A stretch of DNA of 64,000 bases from Noviherbaspirillum sp. L7-7A (GCF_019052805.1 NZ_JAHQRJ010000003.1:62001-126000); one strand, 5' to 3'; positions 1 to 9,529 are shown, counted from the stretch's first letter. Numbers and translations are program-made. Notes: generated by a model from the sequence alone, not told the origin.

Positions 1-2
1 CA

Positions 3-221
3 ACGCCAGGCAGTCCGGACAGCGGCGCCGCAAGAAGCACACAACCGCAAACATCCGGCTCCAGCGCCACCGGAAACACGCTCACAGGCGGCGCCGAAGG
101 CACGACGACGGACCGTGGCACGCCTCAAAGCCCTGCCACGAGCGGCAGCGCCGCGACGCCGGCCGGCTCGGCGGCAGGCGGCATGCCGCAGCAGGAAGGC
201 ATGGGCACGCAGCAGAAATAA
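3..221 (+). CDS. C-terminal end of a low-complexity Thr/Gly/Ser/Ala-rich protein (partial)
   Basis: An open frame enters from the left edge and ends at the TAA at 219-221, giving 72 residues of a protein whose start lies outside the window. The peptide is dominated by Thr, Gly, Ser, Ala and Pro, with clustered Gln near the end (PQQEGMGTQQK). I recognise no domain. The composition would fit a disordered tail of an envelope or secreted protein, but this is inference. High GC can keep false frames open, so the call is only moderate. Confidence 0.45.
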   Translation, partial: TPGSPDSGAARSTQPQTSGSSATGNTLTGGAEGTTTDRGTPQSPATSGSAATPAGSAAGGMPQQEGMGTQQK

Positions 222-257
222 CCCTGGAAGCCAAGCTTGCGAAGCAGGATGGCGGGA

Positions 258-671
258 CTAGCCAAGCACCGTCACGACCACGCGCCGGCGCTGCCCGCCG
301 GTGCGGTGCTCCCACAGGTAGATGCCCTGCCATGTTCCTAGCAGAAGGCGTCCGGCGCCGATCGGCACCATGAGGCCGGTATCGGTCAGCACGCTGCGGG
401 CATGCGCAGCCATGTCGTCCGGCCCTTCGGCGTCATGCCGGTAGCCAGGGTCGGCGTCGGGCGCCAGCCGCGACAGGACCGTGTCGAGATCGCGCAGCAC
501 GTCGGGATCGGCATTCTCGGTAATGGTCAGGGAACAGCTCGTATGCTGAACAAAGACATGTGCCAGCCCGCACTGCACGCGGGAATCCGCGACAACGCCT
601 GCCACCGCGTCGCTGATGTCCTGCAAGCCACGCCCGGAAGTGGCAAACGTAAGAATGGACTGTTGTGCCAT
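258..671 (-). CDS. YjbQ/UPF0047 family protein
   Basis: A 137-residue protein of the YjbQ (UPF0047) family, whose members are small single-domain proteins of about 130-140 residues; some have thiamine-phosphate synthase activity in vitro. Family signatures are the central HTSCSLTITENADPDV segment and the C-terminal LGTWQGIYLWEHR segment, which supply the conserved His, Glu and Trp residues. The frame is open 30 codons further upstream. I chose the ATG at 671 because the homologous region begins at MAQQSILTF and an AGGAG lies about 10 bases before it. It stands alone; the physiological role is not shown by the context. Confidence 0.85.
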   Translation of the reverse strand: MAQQSILTFATSGRGLQDISDAVAGVVADSRVQCGLAHVFVQHTSCSLTITENADPDVLRDLDTVLSRLAPDADPGYRHDAEGPDDMAAHARSVLTDTGLMVPIGAGRLLLGTWQGIYLWEHRTGGQRRRVVVTVLG

Positions 672-1086
672 GGAGGATGCTCCTGTCGATGTATTGGGCC
701 AGCCTGTTTGATACCCGAATAATGACCTGATGGCGAGGGCTGCCGTTGCCTTCATCGGCATGGGCCTGTACGAAGATGGCCAAAGGACTACACGGCGGCC
801 TGCTAAAAGGCCCGCGCCTGGAAAGTTCGGATTGCCGCAAGCTGTCGCGCAATCTGACCCGCTACAATCCGGAAACGATTACAGGATTCTCCGCCCTCTA
901 TGTCCAGGGCATGCGGTCACTGAAGGAAACAATGATGGCCCCAAGCGCATTCCGCGCCGGGCCGGAGCCCATGGGAAGGACGGTGGCAACAGCGCCTGAC
1001 TGCCCTGCCAGCTGCGCACAGTCTTGGCTTGAGCCGCACAGGCAGTCCAGCGTCTCCCGACTTTTTCAACCTTTCGAAAGCTGCCA
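672..1086. other. Intergenic stretch between the YjbQ gene and the antiporter gene
   Basis: About 415 bases between two divergently oriented genes, so promoters for both should lie here. Overlapping short frames exist on both strands but none has a convincing ribosome-binding site or recognisable protein. I see no RNA gene, repeat or strong hairpin. Confidence 0.4.
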
Positions 1087-2178
1087 TTGAAACTGAGCGC
1101 CTCCCTGCCTGCATGGTCCGTCGCCGCACCGGCGCTTGCCTGGGCCCTTCTTGCTGCATCCTATTTCGGGCTGGGTCAGATGCTCGGCGTCTTCTTTACG
1201 CTGTTGCTGGTCATTGGCCTGTTTGCCGGCGTGATTGCCGCCGTGTTCCATGCCGAGGTGGTGGCGCATCGGGTCGGCGAGCCCTACGGCACGTTGGTGC
1301 TGGCCATAGCCGTGACGGCCATTGAAGTCGCATTGATCGTCTCGCTGATGCTTGCCGGCGGTCCGGAAACGACGGGGCTGGCGCGCGACACCGTGTTCGC
1401 CGCGGTGATGATCATCCTCAACGGCATGGTGGGCCTGTGCCTGCTGGCAGGCGGGCGCAAGCACGGCGAGCAGACCTTCGGCCTGTATGGCGTGTCGGCT
1501 GCGCTCGCCACGCTGACCGCGATCTCGGTGCTGACGATGGTGCTGCCCAACTATACGACCACGACGCCGGGGCCGGTCTACAGCAGCAGCCAGCTCGCCT
1601 TCATCGCCATCGTGTCGCTCGTGCTGTACGGTACCTTCGTGCTGGTGCAGACCGTGCGTCATCGCGATTACTTTCTGCCGGAAGCCGCAGCCGACGAGGA
1701 AACCCATGCCGCACCGCCGTCGAGAAAAATGGCGGCCATGAGCGCTGGACTGCTGATCGTCTGCCTGGTGAGCGTTGTGTTGCTGGCAAAGTCCCTTTCG
1801 CCGACCGTGGAGGCGGCGGTGGCGGCCGCAGGTGCGCCAAAGGCACTGGTGGGCATCATCATTGCCGCCGTGGTGCTGCTGCCGGAAAGCATCGCTGCCT
1901 ACCAGGCCGCACGCGCCAACCGGCTGCAGACCAGCCTCAATCTGGCCCTGGGCTCTGCGCTGGCCAGCATCGGACTGACCATCCCCGCCGTTGCCATCGT
2001 CTCGCTGATGACAGGCTGGACGCTGTCGCTGGGCATCGACATCAAATCCACCGTGCTGCTGCTGCTGTCCATCATCGTTGCCACGCTCTCGCTCGGCACC
2101 GGCCGCACCACAGTCATGCAGGGCACGGTTCATCTGGTGATCTTTGCGGTTTACCTGTTCACCACGATTGTTCCCTGA
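1087..2178 (+). CDS. ChaA-like calcium/proton (cation/H+) antiporter
   Basis: A 363-residue polytopic membrane protein resembling ChaA and the Ca2+/cation antiporter (CaCA) superfamily, which exports Ca2+, Na+ or K+ in exchange for protons. About ten to eleven hydrophobic helices are visible. The two family repeats carry their acidic signatures: AIAVTAIEVALIVSLM near residues 75-90, and VVLLPESIAAYQAARANRLQTS near 260-285. A hydrophilic loop near residues 195-215 separates the halves. The start is a TTG at 1087 with a weak GAAAG before it; no better start is in frame. It reads alone and ends close to the convergent VOC gene. The exact ion cannot be decided from sequence. Confidence 0.85.
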   Translation: MKLSASLPAWSVAAPALAWALLAASYFGLGQMLGVFFTLLLVIGLFAGVIAAVFHAEVVAHRVGEPYGTLVLAIAVTAIEVALIVSLMLAGGPETTGLARDTVFAAVMIILNGMVGLCLLAGGRKHGEQTFGLYGVSAALATLTAISVLTMVLPNYTTTTPGPVYSSSQLAFIAIVSLVLYGTFVLVQTVRHRDYFLPEAAADEETHAAPPSRKMAAMSAGLLIVCLVSVVLLAKSLSPTVEAAVAAAGAPKALVGIIIAAVVLLPESIAAYQAARANRLQTSLNLALGSALASIGLTIPAVAIVSLMTGWTLSLGIDIKSTVLLLLSIIVATLSLGTGRTTVMQGTVHLVIFAVYLFTTIVP

Positions 2179-2239
2179 GCCGGGCTGAGCCTGCCATACG
2201 CATGAATCGGCAGCCTGTCGCTGACGCTGCATGCATGCC

Positions 2240-2632
2240 TTATTTGCCGCGATAGATGGCGCAGAGCTTATGGCCATCCGGGTCCCGCACATAAGCCAGG
2301 TGCAACGGTCCCATGCTGCCGTCACGCAGGCCTGGCGGGTCCTCGATCGACTTGCCGCCATGGGCAACGGCAACGTCATGGAATTGCCTGACCTGTTCTG
2401 GCGAGCTGCACTTGAAGCCGATGGTGCTGCCGTTGGCGGGCATGGCCTCTTCGCCATTGATTGGCTCGCTGATGGAAAAGGTACTGCCGTCATGCCGGTA
2501 GAACAGCCGGGTATGGCCGGAATCGGCCTTGTGGCGCATGGGTTCTCCGGCACCCAGCACGCCGAGCACCGCGTCGTAGAAACGCTTTGAGCGTTCAATA
2601 TCGTTTGATCCAACCATGATGTGATTGAGCAT
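2240..2632 (-). CDS. VOC-superfamily (glyoxalase/bleomycin-resistance-like) protein
   Basis: A 130-residue single-domain protein of the vicinal oxygen chelate fold. It opens with MLNHIMVGSNDIERSKRFYDAVLG, the usual first beta-alpha unit of glyoxalase I-like proteins, and ends with YVRDPDGHKLCAIYR, the usual last strand with its DPDGH motif. Candidate metal ligands are the early His and the acidic residues of these strands. Members include lyases, dioxygenases and resistance proteins, so the substrate cannot be named. An AAAGGAG seven bases before the ATG supports the start. It is convergent with the antiporter gene and not in an operon. Confidence 0.85.
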   Translation of the reverse strand: MLNHIMVGSNDIERSKRFYDAVLGVLGAGEPMRHKADSGHTRLFYRHDGSTFSISEPINGEEAMPANGSTIGFKCSSPEQVRQFHDVAVAHGGKSIEDPPGLRDGSMGPLHLAYVRDPDGHKLCAIYRGK

Positions 2633-3042
2633 CCGCTATCTCCTTTGATGCGCCGGCAGGTAGCCGGGCTGAATTATTAACGTGTATCGTGGCTTACCGG
2701 GACTGGCGTGGCACGGCGTTCCTGCCTTGCCCAGCTTCGCGACATATTGACCTGTCGTTCAGGGGTAAGCGGCACAGTGTAAGGAACAATGTTCCAGCTT
2801 GCAATGAATGTGGCTCGCAATGGGGCGCCGCTGCCAACGACTTCGGCAAAAGCAGCCGATGCATTTTTCCCGCCGTTGACACCTGAAGAAGCGAGGCAAG
2901 TAACGGCTGTCATGCCGGTCAGGCAGCAGTACGACCCGCTCATCCTGCGCTTCAAAATGACACGCGGTCCAAGTCATCAAGCCTGATCGAATTCGCTGCA
3001 AAGGCGCTGTGAAAGGTTTGCCGGCCGTGTATCACCATTACT
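2633..3042. other. Intergenic stretch without a convincing gene
   Basis: About 410 bases. Short frames exist on both strands (2789-2986 plus, 2677-2955 minus), but neither shows a good ribosome-binding site, a known motif or clear coding character. The promoter of the VOC gene should lie at the left end. Confidence 0.35.
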
Positions 3043-3828
3043 TTAGAACGAATAGCGTACGAACAGGGTGGCGGCATGGCGTACATGCTCCGGCTGGGCC
3101 AGCGTGCCGCTAGGCTGCACCTGACGATAGGCGGTGACTTCTGCACTGCGGGGCACCTTGATCGACTCCAGGCGCATGCCCAGCGAAAGCGGGACCGCTG
3201 CCCACGGGTAATAAAGCAAATCCGCGGCGAAGCCGGTTGCGCTGCGGGTACGGAAGGATGCATCGTCGAGCAAGCCCGAAAAGCTGACCTTCAGGCGTTC
3301 CGGTGCGGCCCGTACGATCGCCAGGCTCGCCTCAACCCGACCGCCGCTGCCGACAAGCCAGCGCTGCTCCAGGCCCAACGCCAGGCGCGGCGACCAGCTC
3401 CTTTCCCGCAAGCCCACGACATTACCGCTACCCTCGATATCGCGTCGCCAGTGATCCAGCTCGGCATAGCTCACAAGGCGTGCTGACCCATGCAGCCGGT
3501 AGCGCGCGCCAAGACGGACCTGCGCCAGCGTGGTACGAGTCTGGCTCCGATAGGCATGCCCGTTTTGCAGGCGGCCGTCATAGTCGAGATCAGCATCGAA
3601 AATGCTGGCTGCGGCAAACAGGTCAGTGTCCTCGCCACGATAGTCCAATGCAAGGCCCAGGCCTGGTAGCCAGCCCCGCTCGACCACGAGGCGCTGACCG
3701 CGCTCGTTGTACTCGGCAACCCTTGTGCGCCGCAGGCCCAGGTCAACCGCCGCTTGCCACTGTGCCGCCGCGGCGAGCGGCAGCATGGCAGCGAACATGG
3801 CCGCCGCATTCGAAATAATTTTGTGCAT
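3043..3828 (-). CDS. Outer-membrane beta-barrel protein, function unknown
   Basis: A 261-residue exported protein. It begins with a clear signal peptide (about residues 1-22, cleavage after AAAAA) and continues with alternating amphipathic strands typical of a small outer-membrane barrel. It ends in RYSF, so the last residue is the aromatic that the BAM assembly machinery recognises. Several stretches are arginine/tyrosine-rich strands joined by short turns. No enzymatic motif is seen. It lies 53 bases downstream of a lipoprotein gene on the same strand, and the two may be co-transcribed and work together at the outer membrane. No strong ribosome-binding site precedes the ATG; the nearest AGGTGG sits inside a hairpin. 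Confidence 0.7.
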   Translation of the reverse strand: MHKIISNAAAMFAAMLPLAAAAQWQAAVDLGLRRTRVAEYNERGQRLVVERGWLPGLGLALDYRGEDTDLFAAASIFDADLDYDGRLQNGHAYRSQTRTTLAQVRLGARYRLHGSARLVSYAELDHWRRDIEGSGNVVGLRERSWSPRLALGLEQRWLVGSGGRVEASLAIVRAAPERLKVSFSGLLDDASFRTRSATGFAADLLYYPWAAVPLSLGMRLESIKVPRSAEVTAYRQVQPSGTLAQPEHVRHAATLFVRYSF

Positions 3829-3837
3829 GAAAAGGAT

Positions 3838-3859
3838 GGCGCCACCTGAAGGTGGCGCC
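3838..3859 (-). other. Perfect stem-loop between the lipoprotein and barrel genes
   Basis: GGCGCCACC and GGTGGCGCC form a 9-bp perfect stem around a 4-base loop. In the minus-strand transcript it lies ten bases before the start codon at 3828. No run of U follows, so it is not a standard terminator. It could protect the mRNA end or limit translation of the downstream gene. Confidence 0.5.
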
Positions 3860-3881
3860 TGGTACGCGGTGGGTCGGAAGA

Positions 3882-4940
3882 TTAATTTAGCGTATCAAAC
3901 TCGGTCCAGGCCAGTGTGCGGGTCGCGCTGACCGTGCCATCGCCGTTGTCGCTGTAATCCAGGCGTACCGAACTGCTGTTGATGGCGGTGACAGTCACGC
4001 TTGCCGGGGCACCGCGAACAATCAGCACACCAGAAGAAGGATGGTCGCTGGAACTGCCGACGACGATAGGCTGAAGAGTCTCCACCGCGAAGGCGTACTG
4101 GCCGCCAAGCTTCGGCGAGGTGCCGCTCACGCCGTATTTGCCGGACAGGGAAACAGCGCCATTCGCGTCCGTGCCGCTGAAGCTGTAGTCGCTGAGCCGA
4201 TAGCTGCCAGTGGTTACGCCGCTCTGGACGACGGAAAATCCAAGCGCGTTGCCTCGTATGCCGATGTTGACCGTATCTGACCCATTCTGGCTTGCCGAGA
4301 TCGCTATATCGCCGTTGATAGACACGCTCTCATTACCAGTGATAAAGGTGAAATTATCGTACAGGCCCGCCAACGTCATGCTGTAGCGGGTGGAATTGAC
4401 CGGGTCGCCGGACACTGCAGTGACCTTCAAGCTCAACTTGCCATTAAATGTGGGCAAGCCCGATTCCTTGCAGTTGATGGCCGTGATCGAGGCACTGTCG
4501 CCGACGGTCACGCTCTGGTCGCTAGCACTGGATTCGTTGATCGTGATGGAACCGCCGCCGCTGCAATTTTCGGTGTAGGCAGCGCCGGTAATTAATTGGC
4601 CGTTCCTGCCACGGAAGCGGGAATAGATAGCAAGCGTTGCATCGCCAAGGCCGAATCGCGTTCCCCTGATCTCGACCCCGCTTGTCAGCGAGCCAGTGAC
4701 CTGATCCAGGTTCAGCAATTCGCCGACCGGGTCGACTGCAATCGACGCGACTTCCGAATAGTTTGCTTTTGTTATGGCGGCAACCGTCGTGTTCGTGCCA
4801 TTGGACGTGTTGGGGTTGGCATTGGCCGTGCCGGCATTGCTGCCGTCATTGCCTCCACCGCCTCCGCCGCCGCAGGCGGAAAAGACTAGGGAAAGCATCA
4901 GTGCGGCCGGGGCCGTGGCGGCCCAGTTTTTAGTTGTCAT
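3882..4940 (-). CDS. Surface lipoprotein, function unknown
   Basis: A 352-residue predicted lipoprotein. The N-terminus has a hydrophobic signal ending in the lipobox LVFSAC (Cys at about residue 23), followed by a poly-glycine run and an Asn/Thr/Gly-rich linker, a layout common in betaproteobacterial lipoproteins. The rest is rich in Ser, Thr, Gly and Val and looks all-beta, with repeated short strands (for example SITINESSASDQSVTVGDSAS). I recognise no domain. It probably heads a two-gene unit with the beta-barrel gene just downstream. The 200 bases upstream are AT-rich and hold a small TAGCGA/TCGCTA hairpin at 5010-5025. Confidence 0.7.
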   Translation of the reverse strand: MTTKNWAATAPAALMLSLVFSACGGGGGGGNDGSNAGTANANPNTSNGTNTTVAAITKANYSEVASIAVDPVGELLNLDQVTGSLTSGVEIRGTRFGLGDATLAIYSRFRGRNGQLITGAAYTENCSGGGSITINESSASDQSVTVGDSASITAINCKESGLPTFNGKLSLKVTAVSGDPVNSTRYSMTLAGLYDNFTFITGNESVSINGDIAISASQNGSDTVNIGIRGNALGFSVVQSGVTTGSYRLSDYSFSGTDANGAVSLSGKYGVSGTSPKLGGQYAFAVETLQPIVVGSSSDHPSSGVLIVRGAPASVTVTAINSSSVRLDYSDNGDGTVSATRTLAWTEFDTLN

Positions 4941-5141
4941 GGAATACGGTCAGATGGACATGTATTATTTTTTCCGCGCAATTGAGTTGGTTCTCCAGCG
5001 CGGCTCCCTTAGCGATTTTTCGCTATAGAAATTATAATTATCTAGTGACAATTTAGCCATAGCAGTATTGCAAAAAATAAATACTAATTGCCTATGCAAA
5101 GACGGTGGTGCTGACGACTATGCCGACAAAGCCCCTAACAC

Positions 5142-6314
5142 CTAACGCCCCGCAAGCCGGCTTTCGTACAGCGCGGCCACCAGGTCTGACTGGGTGACGA
5201 TGCCGACGAAGCGGTCATCCTCATCCACCACTGGCATGTGATGCAAGCCGAGGTCGGCCATCAGCGGTACCAAGTCGACGATGGGCAGGTCGGCCGGCGC
5301 GGTCTTCACCGGCCGTGTCATGATTTGCCCCGCCACTTCCGGCTTTTCCGAATGCAGCATCGGCACCGGACGCAGCAGGCTGCGCAGGCTGTCGCGCAGG
5401 TGGTGGAAGTCGACTGGGTCGCTGTGGCGCAAGAAGTCGGAATGGGTGACGATGCCGATCACCCGCCGTGCCCGGTCCAGCACAGGCAGCGCATGCACCC
5501 GGTGCTCCTGCATCAGGTGCCAGGCATCGGCCAGTGGCGTGCCGAACTCCACCGTGATGCCGTCGCGCGACATGATGTCGGCGCAGCGGATGATGCCGAA
5601 GCGACGGCTGTAGGCCTGCATCTCGGTTTGCACGAACAGCGCTTCGAGGTCGTCGCGGCTCACGTCCAGCACCTGGTTATAGTTGCGCAGCACCGTGTCG
5701 AGGTCTTCGGCGGTGAAGCCCAGGCGCTGGGTCGGCGCGATGTCGGCAGTCTTGTGCGGATGCGCCGGCGCCGCGGTCTGGCGGTGCGGGTAGCGCCTGC
5801 CGGTGGCATTGTTGTAGAACAGCGCGGTGGCCAGCATCAGCGCCGAGTTCAGCGCCACTGGCGTCAGTGCAAACTGGTAACCCATCGCATGGATGGCTGG
5901 ACCGCCGAGCACGGCAGTCAGCGCCACGGCGCCGGCCGGAGGATGCAGGCAGCGCATGATGAACATCGCCGAGATCGCCAGGCAGCCGGCAATGGCTGCG
6001 GCCAGCGCGATGTCGTCCACCAGCTTCACGCAGGTGACGCCGATCAGCGCCGATATCAGGTTGCCGCCGATGACGGACCAGGGCTGGGCCAGCGGACTGG
6101 CCGGCAAGCAGAACAGGAGCACCGCCGAAGCGCCCATTGGCGCGATCATGAAGGCCGCGCCGCTTTTGCCCAGCAGGCCATAACTGACGATAGCCGTCAG
6201 CACCAGGCCAAACAGCGCGCCGAGCGCGGCACGCATCTGCTCGAAACGGTTGCCGGCATTGGGCGCGGGCAGGAAGTGGGCCAGATAGGAAAGAAGGCGG
6301 CTGAACATGGGCAT
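5142..6314 (-). CDS. HPP-family membrane protein with two C-terminal CBS domains (copy 1)
   Basis: A 390-residue protein. The N-terminal half (about residues 20-165) is the HPP domain, four to five hydrophobic helices including the signature CLHPPAGAVALTAVLGG. HPP-only proteins have been linked to nitrite transport in plastids and cyanobacteria, but the role of the CBS-fused bacterial form is not settled. The C-terminal half (about 225-385) has a CBS pair, seen as CADIMSRDGITV...HRVHALPVLDRARRVIGIVTHSDFLR and QIMTRPVKT...HMPVVDEDDRFVGIVTQSDLVAALYE. CBS pairs usually bind adenosine nucleotides. A close paralog is at 50784-51986. The start has no clear Shine-Dalgarno, and the ATG at 6308 is an alternative. 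Confidence 0.85.
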   Translation of the reverse strand: MPMFSRLLSYLAHFLPAPNAGNRFEQMRAALGALFGLVLTAIVSYGLLGKSGAAFMIAPMGASAVLLFCLPASPLAQPWSVIGGNLISALIGVTCVKLVDDIALAAAIAGCLAISAMFIMRCLHPPAGAVALTAVLGGPAIHAMGYQFALTPVALNSALMLATALFYNNATGRRYPHRQTAAPAHPHKTADIAPTQRLGFTAEDLDTVLRNYNQVLDVSRDDLEALFVQTEMQAYSRRFGIIRCADIMSRDGITVEFGTPLADAWHLMQEHRVHALPVLDRARRVIGIVTHSDFLRHSDPVDFHHLRDSLRSLLRPVPMLHSEKPEVAGQIMTRPVKTAPADLPIVDLVPLMADLGLHHMPVVDEDDRFVGIVTQSDLVAALYESRLAGR

Positions 6315-6415
6315 GAGCGGACGAGACCCGTGACTGGGCGCGCCATTACATCATGCCCGGCCTTGACTTTCAGTTAGCCGGCCGGGCGCGGGTTGATTCG
6401 GGTCAGTGATACGGC

Positions 6416-9400
6416 TCAGTCGATCGCGCGGTGCCAGTAGGTGCGGTAGCGCCGGTTCAAACCTGGCGATGGCGGCGTGATCACCTTGGTGCCGCTAATG
6501 GCTGCCTGGTAGCTCTTGCCGTTGATCCTTACCGAGATCGGGATCGGCGTCGGCGGATAGCCGCCGCCGGCGCGCACCTGGTAACGGTCCACCAGGGTCA
6601 TGGTGCCACTCTGGTTGATGTCGAAGGTGGAAGAACCGTCGAGGTAGCTCAGCATGTAGAGCCGGGCCTCGCCAAGATTGGCCGTGCAGCTGTTGGCCAC
6701 CGTGGCAGCTGGCGTGTTGGTGCCGAAGATGACCGAACCTGACAGCGTGGTTGAGCCGCTGACGACTTTCTCGCCGGCGGCGAGCCGGATGTACCAGCCG
6801 CTCGCCGTCTGCAGCGCCGCCTTGGCCGCTGCCTGCTGGGCAGCATTGCCCACCTGCACCAAGTCGGCGCTGGCGTCGTAGAGCTGGCCTGCAACGCCGG
6901 TCGCGCTGTCCACCGCGCCTTCGACAATGGACGTAGCGCGAACCGCGTTGAGCGCGTGGTCGTCCTTGATCATGTAATAGCGGTTCTGGACGTTAGTCTC
7001 GAAGGGATGCTCGCGGTCACCTGAGCCGAGCAGCAGAGTGTCGAAGGGATTGGCGGAGGATGCCAGGATCACGTCCGGGGCATAGAGGAACTTGCGGGCG
7101 TTGACGCCGCTGCCGCCGAGGGCGGCCAGCTTAGTGACGGTCCAGTTGGCTGGAGAGGAATCGTCGACATTGATGCGCCACAAGTTGGCGCCGCTATCAG
7201 CGGCATAGATGCGGTCGACGTAGCGATCGCCGTTCGAGTCCAGTGTCACCACGTTGGCCGGGATGGCGTAGTTCATTCCGGCCACGGTGCTGTTGTACAG
7301 CGCCCCGGAAGGTGCGGGGCCGGCTTGCCAGATCGGGTTGCCGGTAACGGCGTCAGCCACCATCACGCCTCGGCCCATGGTAGCAGTCCCCTGAATGGTC
7401 GGGTCATTGGCGGCGGAATCGTAACCCAGGCCAAAGATGAGGACCGGATTGGCCTGGTAGCGCAGCTTCGCCACCTTCAGGTCAGACCAGCTTTCGCCCA
7501 GCTCGGCATAGCCGCCGCTGGCCTGGCTGCGCTTCCACATGAAGCGCGGATCGTTTGGGTTGCTGATGTCAAGCGCGTAGATCAGGCGGCCGCCGCGCCG
7601 CATGGTGATGAACAGGTAAGCCTTGTCGCCGCGAGTGTAATCGATGATGCCGTCGCTGGCGGTAGATTCGGTATAGACCGTGGTCGATCCGTCAACGAAA
7701 TACGGCTTGGCATTGCTATTCGTGATAACCGGCAGATGGTCGCGCATGCGCTTGAACTTGCTGAAATGCTCGGGTGGAATGAAGGTCCACAACTCGTTGC
7801 CGGAGCCGGTGGCCACATCCTGCCCACCCTTGACCGCATGCAGCATGCCGTCATTGGCGCCGTAGAACACCACGATGTCGTTCGCCGTTCTGCCGTAGTT
7901 GACGACCGCTGGCCGCGAGTGCAGCACGTCGCCATGGGCAAAGCCCCTGACTGCCGCCGTGCTGACCGGCACTACGGGATTGTCGTCCGACATGGTGTTA
8001 GCGCCGCGCACCCAATTAATGATGGCGTCGCGCTCGGCCGAGCTGCCGGCGCCCAGCAGCGATGTGGTAATGCCGGCGTTGCCGGTGGCAAAGGGCGTCA
8101 CCGACAGTTGTGTGCCGCTGGCGCAGCTGCCGGTGCAGGTGTAGACCTTGCGCGCGTCCAGGCTGGATGGGAAGGTGGTGCGGATATATTGCGCGGCACC
8201 GCCCTTTTCCACGAGCTGCCCGTCCGGCGAATCGGAGGCGCCGCCGGCTTCCTGTGAATCAACGTAGTAGCTTGGATCCCAGAAGGTGGATGGCTTGCTC
8301 CAGAAGCTGACCGCGGTCGGCAGCACGAAACCGTTCGCCGGATTTTCAGCCGGGTTGCCCAGGCTGTCAGCGAGGAATAGGCTGGGCGGCGTGGTAGCAT
8401 TATCCACGCCCAGCTGGTATTGCTTCATGTTGCCCACCCAGTTCGGCGCGGCTGTCGCGTCTGGGCGGAACAGGCCGAGGTACACCTGGTTCAGGTAAGT
8501 GCCGCGAACGCTGACCGACACGGGCAGCGAGGCCGAAGCGAAGACCGAGTTCACCGCCTCGATGCGGTAGAGGATGTTTTGCAGGGCCAGGGCAAGCGCG
8601 CTGTCGCTACCGGCTTGGTAATACTCTCCGCCCCCGTTCCTGGCCATGTTCTTCATCATGCTCGTGAAATCGGTGTTCTGCTGCGCGTTCCAGGCATCGA
8701 TGGTGAACGTGGTCACGGAGCCTGCCGCGGCGGCGGTGCTGCCGGGCGCGAGGTCGGGCCGCAGGTGCAGGAAGCGAGCCCAAGCCGACTGCACGTCCGG
8801 CAACGAGTTGTAGCGATAGGTGGTAAGCGTGGTTGCGGCCGGGTCGGTTGCGGCCGGCACTGGCGGCAGCTGGCCCTGGCGGTTGTTGCCGATGAAGATG
8901 ATGTAGGTCTTGCCGCAGCTGCCGTCGAGTATTGGACTGTTGTAGCGCGAGCGGTTCGCCGAACCCTGGTATGCAAACCCGCTTCCCAGGCCCTTGGCCG
9001 AAGCAGTCAGACTGTTGCTGTTGCCGGCGTAGTCGGCATTGTCGGCCATGCCGGCCCAGCTTTGCTGCCCCGTGATGTATAGCCACGCCTCATACAGCGT
9101 ATTGGCATAGTTACCGGATGATTGATTGATCTTCTCGTCCGGAGAATTGACATCGATCGCACCGACAATGCGCTGCAGGGCCTGGTTGTTGGCGGCTACG
9201 CTCATGTCGCGCATGCCAAAGCGCACGTAGCCGCCATCCCGGGTCTTTGTATCGAACATCATCAGCGACACATTGGTTGGCTTGGTCAGGCCGGCGACGA
9301 AATTTTTGATCGCCAGCAGTTCCGCCTCGCCTTGGGTGGATGAACCCGACCAGTGCTGCGACGCCTTGGACCAGTTGGCGGTGTTATCTAGAATGAAGAT

Positions 9401-9529
9401 GATGTTGGAAGCTGGGGCCGTGTTGCCGGTCGGCACATTGAAGATTTCCGTGTCGTCTGCCGCGCAAGCGAACGACAGGGTTGCTAGGATGGCACATGCC
9501 AGCAGGTGAATTAGCTTTATTGATTTCAT
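6416..9529 (-). CDS. pilY1: PilY1-type type IV pilus tip/biogenesis protein
   Basis: A 1037-residue exported protein, the last gene of the minor-pilin operon. After a signal peptide (about residues 1-23) comes a von Willebrand A-like region beginning IIFILDNTANWSK. The MIDAS-type motif is DNTAN rather than the classic DxSxS. The C-terminal part (from about residue 530) is the PilY1 beta-propeller, with HSRPAVV...VFYGANDGMLHAVKGG and a calcium-binding loop DSNGDRYVD near residue 765. PilY1 proteins sit at the pilus tip and help assembly, adhesion and surface sensing. The start is supported by CGGAG six bases before the ATG. It lies 72 bases after pilX. Confidence 0.93.
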   Translation of the reverse strand: MKSIKLIHLLACAILATLSFACAADDTEIFNVPTGNTAPASNIIFILDNTANWSKASQHWSGSSTQGEAELLAIKNFVAGLTKPTNVSLMMFDTKTRDGGYVRFGMRDMSVAANNQALQRIVGAIDVNSPDEKINQSSGNYANTLYEAWLYITGQQSWAGMADNADYAGNSNSLTASAKGLGSGFAYQGSANRSRYNSPILDGSCGKTYIIFIGNNRQGQLPPVPAATDPAATTLTTYRYNSLPDVQSAWARFLHLRPDLAPGSTAAAAGSVTTFTIDAWNAQQNTDFTSMMKNMARNGGGEYYQAGSDSALALALQNILYRIEAVNSVFASASLPVSVSVRGTYLNQVYLGLFRPDATAAPNWVGNMKQYQLGVDNATTPPSLFLADSLGNPAENPANGFVLPTAVSFWSKPSTFWDPSYYVDSQEAGGASDSPDGQLVEKGGAAQYIRTTFPSSLDARKVYTCTGSCASGTQLSVTPFATGNAGITTSLLGAGSSAERDAIINWVRGANTMSDDNPVVPVSTAAVRGFAHGDVLHSRPAVVNYGRTANDIVVFYGANDGMLHAVKGGQDVATGSGNELWTFIPPEHFSKFKRMRDHLPVITNSNAKPYFVDGSTTVYTESTASDGIIDYTRGDKAYLFITMRRGGRLIYALDISNPNDPRFMWKRSQASGGYAELGESWSDLKVAKLRYQANPVLIFGLGYDSAANDPTIQGTATMGRGVMVADAVTGNPIWQAGPAPSGALYNSTVAGMNYAIPANVVTLDSNGDRYVDRIYAADSGANLWRINVDDSSPANWTVTKLAALGGSGVNARKFLYAPDVILASSANPFDTLLLGSGDREHPFETNVQNRYYMIKDDHALNAVRATSIVEGAVDSATGVAGQLYDASADLVQVGNAAQQAAAKAALQTASGWYIRLAAGEKVVSGSTTLSGSVIFGTNTPAATVANSCTANLGEARLYMLSYLDGSSTFDINQSGTMTLVDRYQVRAGGGYPPTPIPISVRINGKSYQAAISGTKVITPPSPGLNRRYRTYWHRAID

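Noticed and set aside
1066-2613. 515-codon minus-strand frame across the antiporter and VOC genes
   Set aside because: It overlaps two recognisable genes and has a Gln/His/Arg-rich low-complexity sequence.
2677-2986. Two short frames on opposite strands in the 2.6-3.0 kb gap
   Set aside because: No ribosome-binding site, no motif, and each would exclude the other.
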